NCBI GenBank assembly: GCA_051881435.1
Contig: JBJEPW010000023.1
Coordinates: 1 to 42,627 of the forward strand
Reading direction: 5' to 3'
Source of the DNA: Fimenecus sp051881435
GTDB lineage: Bacteria; Bacillota; Clostridia; Oscillospirales; Acutalibacteraceae
DNA length: 42,627 nt
Within the stretch, counting starts at the first letter, position 1. The number at the start of each line of letters is the position of its first letter. Shown here piece after piece: positions 7,343 through 15,050 of the stretch. The position numbers were made by a program, and so were the translations under genes. The notes under the pieces were generated by a model, which saw only the letters and a program-made list of their open reading frames with translations, was not told the DNA's origin and did not search any database.

Positions 7343-8977
7343 TTATCTCTCATTCTGGTCTGCTATTAAGTGTTCCGCGCCGTAAATCTTACGAAGCAGC
7401 GGTTTTTCGATTTTGCCTGTGGGATTTCTCGGCACATCGGCAAAAATAATCTTGCGGGGGCGTTTGTAGCGGGGCATCGCAAGGCAGAATTCGTTGATTT
7501 CTTCCTCGGTTGCCTCCATACCGTCCTTAATTTTTATGATTGCGGCGGCAATTTCGCCCAGTCTTTCATCGGGAAGACCGATAACCGCCACATCGGAAAC
7601 TTTGTTGTTGGTACGGATAAAATCTTCAATCTGAACAGGGTAAAGGTTTTCGCCGCCTGTAATAATAACATCTTTTTTGCGGTCAACAAGGAAAATAAAG
7701 CCGTCCTCGTCCCTCATAGCCATATCGCCTGTGTAAAGCCATCCGTCCTTTAACACCTCTGCGGTAGCCTCGGGGTTTTTGTAGTAACATTCCATTACAC
7801 CGTCTCCGCGGAGGATAAGCTCGCCTACATTCTGACCTTCAACTTCTTTTCCGTTTTCGTCAACGATTTTTACTTCCCAACCGTATCCGGGAATACCGAT
7901 AGCGCCTACTTTATGTACATTCTCCACACCGAGATGAACGGCGCCGGGGCCTATTGATTCGGAAAGTCCGTAGTTTGTATCGTATTGATGATTGGGGAAA
8001 TATTCCAGCCAATGCTTAATTAAACTTTGAGGAACAGGCTGTGCGCCGATGTGCATAAGTCTCCAACGGGATAAATCGTAATCGGATAATTTTAACTCGC
8101 CCGAGTCAAGAGCATTGAGAATATCCTGCGCCCACGGCACAAGAAGCCATACTATTGAACATTTTTCTTCCGAAGCGGTGCGAAGAATCCACTCGGGTTT
8201 TACTCCGCGAAGCAAAACTGCACGGCTTCCTGAAATAAGTGAGCCGAACCAATGCATTTTTGCGCCTGTATGATAAAGAGGCGGAATACAAAGGAAAACA
8301 TCGTCCCGTCCTTGTGAATGGTGCTTCTGTTCAACCTTGCAGGCGTGAACCAACGAACGGTGCTTATGGAGAATAGCTTTCGGGAAGCCTGTTGTGCCCG
8401 ATGAAAAATAAATAGCTGCATCGTCATCTTCACTGAGAGCCACAGGCGGCGCGCTTGAAGAACAGAAATTTAAAAGAGCAAGGCAGTTTTCGGTATAATC
8501 GGGACCGCCTTCTCCCACATAAAACATTTTAACGCCTGAAAGACTGTCGGCAATAACATTCATACGGCTGATAAATTCTTCGCCGAAAATCAGAATTTCC
8601 ACATCGGCAAGTTCAACGCAGTATTTTATCTCGTCGCTTGCGTAACGGAAATTCATAGGAACGGCAATACAGCCGGATTTAAGCACGCCGAAATAAATGG
8701 GCAGCCATTCAAGGCAGTTCATAAGAAGTATGCCGACCTTTGTACCCCTTTTTACGCCGCGGCTCAAAAGCAGGTTTGCAAATCGGTTTGCTCTGCGGTC
8801 AAAATCACGCCAAGTCATTTCGCGGCGGTAGGGAACATTGTGTGAATTGCTCTCTATCAAATTGAACTCACGCCATGTTACGGCGCGGTCGCGCTCCTCT
8901 GACGGATTGATTTCAACCAAGCTTACTTCCGAACCGAAAAGTCTGGCGTTTCTTTCCAAAAAATCAGTAATAATCAT
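7343..8977 (-). CDS. AMP-forming acyl-CoA synthetase (class I adenylate-forming)
   Basis: The 544-residue protein carries the P-loop YFSSGTTGFPKA, the YGLSES motif, YTGDMAMRDEDGF, the hinge VDRKKDVIITGGENLYP and the C-terminal catalytic lysine segment NPTGKIEKP. It should activate a carboxylic acid with ATP and CoA, probably a medium-chain or aryl acid given its operon. The N-terminus has an odd internal echo, TWREF at 34-38 and TWRDF at 55-59, where most relatives have one copy. The ATG at 8977 follows AGGAGAAGG, and the promoter at 9035-9063 gives a transcript start near 9028, which excludes longer starts. It is the first gene of the operon. Confidence 0.88.
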   Translation of the reverse strand: MIITDFLERNARLFGSEVSLVEINPSEERDRAVTWREFNLIESNSHNVPYRREMTWRDFDRRANRFANLLLSRGVKRGTKVGILLMNCLEWLPIYFGVLKSGCIAVPMNFRYASDEIKYCVELADVEILIFGEEFISRMNVIADSLSGVKMFYVGEGGPDYTENCLALLNFCSSSAPPVALSEDDDAAIYFSSGTTGFPKAILHKHRSLVHACKVEQKHHSQGRDDVFLCIPPLYHTGAKMHWFGSLISGSRAVLLRGVKPEWILRTASEEKCSIVWLLVPWAQDILNALDSGELKLSDYDLSRWRLMHIGAQPVPQSLIKHWLEYFPNHQYDTNYGLSESIGPGAVHLGVENVHKVGAIGIPGYGWEVKIVDENGKEVEGQNVGELILRGDGVMECYYKNPEATAEVLKDGWLYTGDMAMRDEDGFIFLVDRKKDVIITGGENLYPVQIEDFIRTNNKVSDVAVIGLPDERLGEIAAAIIKIKDGMEATEEEINEFCLAMPRYKRPRKIIFADVPRNPTGKIEKPLLRKIYGAEHLIADQNER

Positions 8978-9034
8978 TTTCCTTCTCCTAACGGTTTTGA
9001 GTACATTCATACATTGTACTCTATACACTTTGAC

Positions 9035-9063
9035 ATTTTAACACTTTTCACCGTTAAAGTCAA
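9035..9063 (-). promoter_or_regulatory. Sigma-A promoter of the acyl-CoA ligase-ior-paaK operon
   Basis: On the minus strand TTGACT (9058-9063) and TAAAAT (9035-9040) are 17 bp apart. Transcription would start near 9028. The leader contains GTACA/TGTAC arms at 9001-9019, a short dyad that could be an operator. AAAGTGTAT-like words repeat around the promoter. Confidence 0.75.
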
Positions 9064-9117
9064 CAAAAGCAAAGAAAAACATACATAAAGAAAAGTGTAT
9101 ATGTTTATTAAAAATGA

Positions 9118-9161
9118 CAAAAAAACAGCCTCGTTTATGCCGAGCGCTTAAACGAAGCTGT
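9118..9161 (-). terminator. Intrinsic terminator downstream of mfd
   Basis: On the minus strand a 13-bp stem with one G-T pair (9149-9161 with 9125-9137) is followed by a run of T. It lies after the gene relic at 9176-9349 and ends the glmU-pth-mfd transcript. Confidence 0.75.
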
Positions 9162-9175
9162 GTTTGCGAATAATT

Positions 9176-9349
9176 TTACTTCTTACCGTTTAAAAGCCTT
9201 TGAATACCGTCTCTTTCAACAAGAGTGGGAGTATCGGAAAACAGGTTTGTGCCGATAGCCAAGCGGTCGCCGCTTATTTCTACACCCAGGCTTGCAAGAA
9301 TTGTGGGATACATATCAAATATTGCCCATTGGCGGTTACTGCTGTTCCT
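9176..9349 (-). pseudogene. C-terminal relic of an LTA synthase-like phosphoglycerol transferase
   Basis: Immediately after the mfd stop, a frame of about 57 codons reads FDMYPTILASLGVEI and then GDRLAIGTNLFS before its stop. These match the last part of the alkaline-phosphatase-superfamily LTA synthase/phosphoglycerol transferase proteins as I know them. The catalytic part is absent and the frame has no plausible start of its own; upstream it runs into the mfd coding sequence. I read it as the remains of a deleted gene, with the deletion endpoint close to the mfd stop. It is unlikely to make a functional protein. Confidence 0.6.
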
Positions 9350-9350
9350 A

Positions 9351-12300
9351 TTATTTTTTATCAGCTTCCTTATTATTGCGTACCGCTTCAACAGCACCGA
9401 AAATTTCTTTTAAAGTGTCAAGGGGGTTCTGACCGGGCAGTTTTTTCACATTTATACTTTTTTTACCTGTGGAAGTAACGCTGACTCTGCCTCTTAAAAC
9501 AGAGGAAATATCAAGCACGAGAGAGGCGTCAATATCGTCGCAGTAAAGCGCTATTATATCGCCCCGCTGACCTATTTCAAATATTCCCATTGAAGACGCG
9601 GTGTTTCTGCAAAGAGATACCTCAATAAGACCGTCAACAGAGGGGGGAATATCGCCGAAACGGTCGCGAAGCTCGTCGCAAACATCCTCTGCGTCCTCAA
9701 AGGTGCGCACATCGGCAATTCTGCGGTAAACGGCAAGCCTTTGGGGGAGAGCGGAAATGTACTTATCGGGGATATGGGCGTTTATCTGCAAGTCGATAAG
9801 ACATTCGCGCGTCTTTTTGGGCTTTTCGCCCTTTTCTTGGCTTATAGCCTCCGATAAAAGCTTCATATACATATCGTATCCCACCGCCGCAAGATGACCG
9901 TGCTGTTGTGCGCCCAAAAGATTGCCTGCACCTCTTATTTCAAGGTCACGCATGGCAATTTTAAAGCCTGAACCGAACTCTGTATATTCCCTGATTGCCT
10001 GCAACCTTTTGTATGCCACTTCTGTCAGATTCTTATCACGCTTGTATGTGAGATATGCGCTTGCTCGGCGCGCGCTTCTGCCCACACGGCCTCTTAATTG
10101 GTGAAGCTGGGCAAGTCCCAATTTGTCCGCGTCCTCAATTATCAGCGTGTTTGCGTTGGGAACATCAACACCAGTTTCGATTATTGTGGTGCAAACAAGT
10201 ATGTCTATTTCGCCGTTCATAAGGTCGCGCCAGATATCGCTTAACTGCTCCTCGTTCATTTTGCCGTGAGCAACGGCTATGCGTGCGTCGGGCAGGTATT
10301 CCTTTATTGAGGCGGCAACACCGTCAATCGTTTCCGTCCTGTTGTGCAGAAAATACACCTGACCGCCTCTGCGAAGTTCTTTTTCCATAGCTTCACAGAG
10401 AAGGGGCATACTGTGCTCTACAACATATGTCTGAACGGGGAAGCGGTCGGAGGGAGCCTCCTCAATAACCGACATATCACGGATACCCGACATTGCCATA
10501 TTCAGCGTTCTGGGGATAGGTGTAGCCGAAAGGGTAAGCACATCAACATTCGGAAATTTTTCTTTCAGCTTTTCCTTTTGACGAACACCGAAGCGCTGTT
10601 CCTCGTCTACAATCAAAAGCCCTAAATCCTTGAATTTTATATCCTTTGAAATAAGGCGGTGAGTACCCACGATTATATCAATAAATCCGGAATTAACGCC
10701 CTTTATTATTTTTGCCTGCTGTGTGGGCGTACGGAAGCGCGAGAGCATTTCCGCCTCAACGGGAAAGCCCTCAAATCTTTTCATTATGGTTTGATAATGC
10801 TGTAACGCAAGAATTGTGGTGGGTACAAGTATGGCGCATTGTTTACCGTCGGCAACGCATTTGAACACGGCTCTGAGTGCAACCTCGGTTTTACCGAAGC
10901 CCACATCTCCGCAAAGGAGTCTGTCCATAGGGTGTGGCTTTTCCATATCGCTCTTTATTTCGTCAATACAGCGTAGCTGGTCGCCTGTTTCCTCATATTC
11001 AAAACGGCGCTCAAAATCCGCCTGCATATCAATATCGGGAGAAAAAGCGTAGCCCTCGGAGTTCATACGCTGTGAATAAAGCTTTATAAGCTCATCTGCC
11101 ATATCCTTAACAGCGGTGCGAACGCGGCTTCTTGTCTTTTCCCAATCATTGCCCCCGAGACGGTTTAATTTCAGCGCCTTGCCGTCGTCCTCGTGAGGAC
11201 CTATATATTTTGAAACAAGGTCAAGCTGTGTAACGGGAACATATAAAACATCGCTCTTTGCGTACTTTATCTTAATGTAATCCTTTACGATTTTTCCCGA
11301 TTCAAGCTGTGTAACGCCGTCAAAAATACCGATACCGTGTACGGAATGAACAACATAATCGCCCTTTTTCAGTTCATCAAGAGAATGAATTGCATCCCGT
11401 GCCTTAAAGCCTGTGTTTTTCCGTTTTGTTTTTGCGGTATAAACTCTTGAATAAGTAAATACATACAGCTTTTCACGGGGGAAAGAAAATCCCGATGAAA
11501 GAGAGCCGGGGAGTACGGATACAGCGCCTTTGGGAAACTCGGCGGGAATAACGGGAAAATAAACTGACGGTATTTCCTCGTCAGTAAGTGTTTCGGCTAA
11601 ATTCTTTGCGCTTTTGTCCGTTCCCGAAAAGACCGTAACGGTGCTGTCCTTTGATAATACAGGCTTAATATCCTCTGTCAGCACATCAAGCCTGCCGTTC
11701 CAAACGGGAAGGGTACCGCCGTCAAAGGTAGTCAGGCTTTTAACGGGAGTATCAAAACTGCCTCTTGCAAAATTGTCCATATATGTGACTTTGAGTGTTT
11801 CGTATTTCTGCACCAATTCGGCAAAGGTAAGGGAAAATTTATCAAGTCCCTTGCAAAGAGTTCCGTCTTCAAGACCTGCTTTTATATCTTCAAGTAAAAG
11901 CTTTTGTGAGCTTGCAAGCCTTTCTTTAATGCCCCCTGTTTCAAGGGCAAAAAGCATATAACCCTCGGCATAGTCAAAAACCGTTGCAGGGGAGTAAATC
12001 AGCGGCATATATTTGTCAACACAGGTTGGCTTTAAGCCGGATTTCAGCCTGTCAATATCCTCAAAAAGCTTTTCTTTAACAGTATCCGCTTTTTTACCAC
12101 GGAGAGAGGAGGCAAGCTTCTGTATTTTTTCTGCCAAGGCAAGATTATCGTCAATTATTATCTCCTTTGACGGAGCAATAAGTATTTCGTCAATATTCAT
12201 TGTGCGCCGTTGTGACTGCACATCAAAACGGCACATGGTATCAACCGTGTCTCCCCACAACTCAATTCTTACAGGCTCCTCGTCATCGGGGGAGAAAAAG

Positions 12301-12839
12301 TCAATAATTCCCCCTCGGCATGAAAACTGCCCAACGCCCTCAACTGCGTCAACGCGCACATAACCTGCACAGTTCAATGCAAACAGAATGGAGTCAAGAG
12401 AGCTTTCTTCGCCCTTTTTAAGCAAAACGGATTTTTCCCTTAAAACATCGGGAGGGATAGTATATGAAGCTGCCGCCTCGGCACAGGCTACAACAACATC
12501 GCATTTGCCGTCAAGCATACGACGCAGAGCCTTTATTCGCTTTTGTTCATATTCATAAGACTGACCGTCTGTGGCGTACAGAGAAAGACTGCGTGACGGA
12601 AAATGTAAACAGGAGCAACCGAAAGATTTTAAATCATCGCAAAGTTTTACAGCAGTACTCTCATCAGGCACGACAACAAGAGCCTTTCTTTGAAGGCTCT
12701 CGGTAAGTGATGAAATTATATGGGCTTTCTGCACAGGTATAAGACCTAAAACGCCTTGGGGCAAAAAGCCTTTTTTTATACTGCCCTCAACCGCCGAATA
12801 TTCGGCAGATGATAGAATTGCTTTTGTGAATGCGGACAT
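9351..12839 (-). CDS. mfd: Transcription-repair coupling factor Mfd
   Basis: The 1162-residue ATPase displaces stalled RNA polymerase and recruits UvrA. In order it has the UvrB-like N-terminal module, the RNA-polymerase-interacting CarD-like domain (DYVVHSVHGIGIFDG region) and an RecG/SF2 helicase core. The core shows Walker A GDVGFGKTE (Lys near 650), DEEQRFG and TLSATPIPRTLNMAM. A C-terminal TRCF domain follows. Length is normal. It starts 8 bp after pth and is the last intact gene of glmU-pth-mfd; pth-mfd is a conserved Firmicutes pair. Confidence 0.97.
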   Translation of the reverse strand: MSAFTKAILSSAEYSAVEGSIKKGFLPQGVLGLIPVQKAHIISSLTESLQRKALVVVPDESTAVKLCDDLKSFGCSCLHFPSRSLSLYATDGQSYEYEQKRIKALRRMLDGKCDVVVACAEAAASYTIPPDVLREKSVLLKKGEESSLDSILFALNCAGYVRVDAVEGVGQFSCRGGIIDFFSPDDEEPVRIELWGDTVDTMCRFDVQSQRRTMNIDEILIAPSKEIIIDDNLALAEKIQKLASSLRGKKADTVKEKLFEDIDRLKSGLKPTCVDKYMPLIYSPATVFDYAEGYMLFALETGGIKERLASSQKLLLEDIKAGLEDGTLCKGLDKFSLTFAELVQKYETLKVTYMDNFARGSFDTPVKSLTTFDGGTLPVWNGRLDVLTEDIKPVLSKDSTVTVFSGTDKSAKNLAETLTDEEIPSVYFPVIPAEFPKGAVSVLPGSLSSGFSFPREKLYVFTYSRVYTAKTKRKNTGFKARDAIHSLDELKKGDYVVHSVHGIGIFDGVTQLESGKIVKDYIKIKYAKSDVLYVPVTQLDLVSKYIGPHEDDGKALKLNRLGGNDWEKTRSRVRTAVKDMADELIKLYSQRMNSEGYAFSPDIDMQADFERRFEYEETGDQLRCIDEIKSDMEKPHPMDRLLCGDVGFGKTEVALRAVFKCVADGKQCAILVPTTILALQHYQTIMKRFEGFPVEAEMLSRFRTPTQQAKIIKGVNSGFIDIIVGTHRLISKDIKFKDLGLLIVDEEQRFGVRQKEKLKEKFPNVDVLTLSATPIPRTLNMAMSGIRDMSVIEEAPSDRFPVQTYVVEHSMPLLCEAMEKELRRGGQVYFLHNRTETIDGVAASIKEYLPDARIAVAHGKMNEEQLSDIWRDLMNGEIDILVCTTIIETGVDVPNANTLIIEDADKLGLAQLHQLRGRVGRSARRASAYLTYKRDKNLTEVAYKRLQAIREYTEFGSGFKIAMRDLEIRGAGNLLGAQQHGHLAAVGYDMYMKLLSEAISQEKGEKPKKTRECLIDLQINAHIPDKYISALPQRLAVYRRIADVRTFEDAEDVCDELRDRFGDIPPSVDGLIEVSLCRNTASSMGIFEIGQRGDIIALYCDDIDASLVLDISSVLRGRVSVTSTGKKSINVKKLPGQNPLDTLKEIFGAVEAVRNNKEADKK

Positions 12840-12847
12840 ATGCTACC

Positions 12848-13459
12848 TCAACTGTTAAATTGATTCATTGCCTTGTCTGTTTCGCCGTTAACAATAAGCT
12901 CTATGGCGTCGCAGGCGTTTTTTAAAACGGGCTCTAATGCTTCAAGCTCTTTTTTTGTAAATTCCGAAAGCACCCAATCAGCCAAATCGTAGTCAGGGTG
13001 GGGCTTTTTGCCAACGCCTATCTTGATTCGGGGGAATTGGTCGTTGTTCAGGTGATATATAATGTTTTTCACACCGTTCTGACCGCCGTCACTGCCCTTG
13101 CGGCGGATACGCATTTTACCCACATCAAGATTTACATCATCACAAATAATTATTATATTTTCGGGCGGGATTTTATAGAAGACGGCACAGTCCCTTATAG
13201 CCTCGCCGCTGAGGTTCATATAAGTTTGGGGCTTCATAACAATACAGCGGTGACCGCCTATAACGGCGTCCCCGATAAGTGATTTGAATTTTAAACGGTT
13301 TACCTGAAATCCCAATTTATCTGCCAGCATATCAACGCACAAAAACCCCGAATTGTGTCGTGTATAGGTGTATTTCCTATCGGGGTTTCCAAGCCCCGCC
13401 ACGATAAATTCAGGTGTGCCGACAGATACAGGAGCAGTTTTTCTGAATCTGTTGAACAT
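12848..13459 (-). CDS. pth: Peptidyl-tRNA hydrolase
   Basis: The 203-residue enzyme releases peptides from peptidyl-tRNA. It has the catalytic residues N25, H35 (RHNSGF), N82 (TYMNLSG) and D108 (CDDVNLDVG). In the usual GGHNG motif the His is replaced by Gln (GGQNG, Q127), a position that helps bind tRNA or substrate in the E. coli enzyme. An N-terminal extension of about 15 residues precedes the core (FIVAGLGNP). GAGGT lies about 10 nt before the ATG. It sits 18 bp after glmU and 8 bp before mfd. Confidence 0.95.
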   Translation of the reverse strand: MFNRFRKTAPVSVGTPEFIVAGLGNPDRKYTYTRHNSGFLCVDMLADKLGFQVNRLKFKSLIGDAVIGGHRCIVMKPQTYMNLSGEAIRDCAVFYKIPPENIIIICDDVNLDVGKMRIRRKGSDGGQNGVKNIIYHLNNDQFPRIKIGVGKKPHPDYDLADWVLSEFTKKELEALEPVLKNACDAIELIVNGETDKAMNQFNS

Positions 13460-13477
13460 ATTTAATTTTACCTCTTT

Positions 13478-14863
13478 TTATTTCTTCTGTTTCCAGCCGA
13501 TTTTGTTTACCTGCCTTGCTCTTGCAATGCCGAGAGCGTCTTCGGGAACATCCTCGGTGATAGTTGAGCCTGCCGCTGTATAAGCGCCGTTGCCCACTTT
13601 TACGGGAGCCACAAGGTTTGTGTTACAGCCGATAAATACATCGTCCCCTATAACGGTGCGGTATTTTGCCTTGCCTGTGTAGTTTACCGTAACCGTGCCG
13701 CAGCCGAAGTTAACACGCTTACCCACATCGGAGTCCCCAACATATGTTAGGTGAGAGACCTTTGTTCCCGTGTCAATATTTGAATTCTTAACCTCAACGA
13801 AATTGCCCAGATGCACTCCGCTTCCGATAACTGAATTGGGACGGATATGAACAAAAGGGCCTATATCCGCACCGCTTTTAACGACGGATTGATAGCATTG
13901 AACATTATTGAGCTTTGCATTGTCTTCAATAACGCTGTCGCTGATAATTGAGTTTGGACCTATAACGCAGTTTTTGCCGATTTTAGTTTTACCCTTAATA
14001 ATTGTGCCCGGCAAAATAAGGGTATCGATGCCGATTTCTGCACCGGGTTCAATTATAACACCGTCGCTGAAAGGAATATCGACACCTGCCGAAAGGTGAA
14101 ATTCAATTTCCTGCCTTTTGGCGTATTCGTTAAGCTCCATAAGCTGAATTCTGTTGTTTGCACCGAGAATAATGTCGGAACGGGGAGCAAAAAATGTATC
14201 GGCACGGGCTCCCGTTTCAATGAGAATAGAAATAGCGTCAACCAGATTGTAGTGACCGTTTGCTCTTGGGGGAAGCGATGTGATGATTTCGCAAAGCTTC
14301 TGCGCTTTGAACCAGTATGTGCCGGAGGAAATCTCTGTTATCTTTTTAATATCGCTGTCCGCATCCTGCTCCTCGATTATACCTTTCAGTTTTCTATCGG
14401 TGTCTCTTATGATTCTGCCGTATCCGAAAGGTTTTGCGATATTGGCGGTGATAACCGTAATATCGTTTTTCTCGTATAAATGGCATGAGTATGCGGCGCA
14501 CATAGTGTTTGTGTCCATAAAAGGAGTGTCGCCGTTAAGAATCAGCACATTACCGCCGAGCTCGGCACAATCCTTAATATGTTCATACGCCTGCAATACC
14601 GCATTGGCAGTGCCCAAAGGGGAGCTTTGCTCAACCGTGAAAACAGGCTTGTCGGGGAACTCGGCTTTTAAGCTTTCCGTAATAACGGTATCTTTCGCAG
14701 GTACAACCGTTACCACCTTACCAACGCCTGAATTTACCGCCGCACCGGCAACATGTAAAATCATCGGCTTGCCCATAATTTTTGCCATAACAGGGGGCAT
14801 ACCCGATTTTAAATACATATTTGTTCCGCCCGCCATTATAACGGCAATATCGTTTTTATTCAT
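13478..14863 (-). CDS. glmU: GlmU-type UDP-GlcNAc pyrophosphorylase/GlcN-1-P acetyltransferase with degenerate nucleotidyl motif
   Basis: The 461-residue protein has the GlmU order: N-terminal nucleotidyltransferase (about 1-230), then a left-handed beta-helix acetyltransferase with hexapeptide repeats. The C-terminal half keeps the expected residues (HIRPNS, FVEVKNS, VSHLTYVGDS, NYTGKAKYRT, IGDDVFIGCN). In the N-terminal half SPLGTANA, LNGDTPF, GYGRI and GANNRIQL are present. The signature loop GxGTRM...PK reads AGGTNM...PP at 12-24, so the catalytic Arg and Lys are replaced by Asn and Pro, and the sugar-binding NTG is SSG. It may be impaired as a pyrophosphorylase. The ATG at 14863 has GGGGAGG upstream. 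It is first in the glmU-pth-mfd operon. Confidence 0.88.
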   Translation of the reverse strand: MNKNDIAVIMAGGTNMYLKSGMPPVMAKIMGKPMILHVAGAAVNSGVGKVVTVVPAKDTVITESLKAEFPDKPVFTVEQSSPLGTANAVLQAYEHIKDCAELGGNVLILNGDTPFMDTNTMCAAYSCHLYEKNDITVITANIAKPFGYGRIIRDTDRKLKGIIEEQDADSDIKKITEISSGTYWFKAQKLCEIITSLPPRANGHYNLVDAISILIETGARADTFFAPRSDIILGANNRIQLMELNEYAKRQEIEFHLSAGVDIPFSDGVIIEPGAEIGIDTLILPGTIIKGKTKIGKNCVIGPNSIISDSVIEDNAKLNNVQCYQSVVKSGADIGPFVHIRPNSVIGSGVHLGNFVEVKNSNIDTGTKVSHLTYVGDSDVGKRVNFGCGTVTVNYTGKAKYRTVIGDDVFIGCNTNLVAPVKVGNGAYTAAGSTITEDVPEDALGIARARQVNKIGWKQKK

Positions 14864-14907
14864 ACCGTTTCCTCCCCTCAAATAAAGAGAACTGTATAAT
14901 CACAATT

Positions 14908-14936
14908 ATTTTACCATATATGCAATGATTTTTCAA
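14908..14936 (-). promoter_or_regulatory. Sigma-A promoter of glmU-pth-mfd
   Basis: On the minus strand TTGAAA (14931-14936) and TAAAAT (14908-14913) are 17 bp apart, giving a start near 14901, about 38 nt before the glmU ATG. Confidence 0.75.
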
Positions 14937-14990
14937 TATTTCTTTTTCAAAATACTTGGCTCTGCAAAGCCGTTTTTTCCTTTTAAAGCC

Positions 14991-15019
14991 TTGAAATAAC
15001 GCATAGAAAATGGTATAAT
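14991..15019 (+). promoter_or_regulatory. Sigma-A promoter of the recJ operon
   Basis: TTGAAA (14991-14996) and TATAAT (15014-15019) are 17 bp apart. The transcript would start near 15026 and carries AAAGGGGG at 15037-15044, ahead of the recJ ATG at 15051. It is divergent from the glmU promoter. Confidence 0.8.
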
Positions 15020-15050
15020 TACTTTTATTATTACCGAAAGGGGGATAAGT

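Noticed and set aside
9200..9478. Plus-strand frame across the mfd end and the LTA-synthase relic
   Set aside because: It is antisense to the conserved Mfd tail and relic; no family resemblance.
14280..14885. 201-codon plus-strand frame opposite glmU
   Set aside because: Antisense shadow of a gene with clear protein motifs; no ribosome site or family features.
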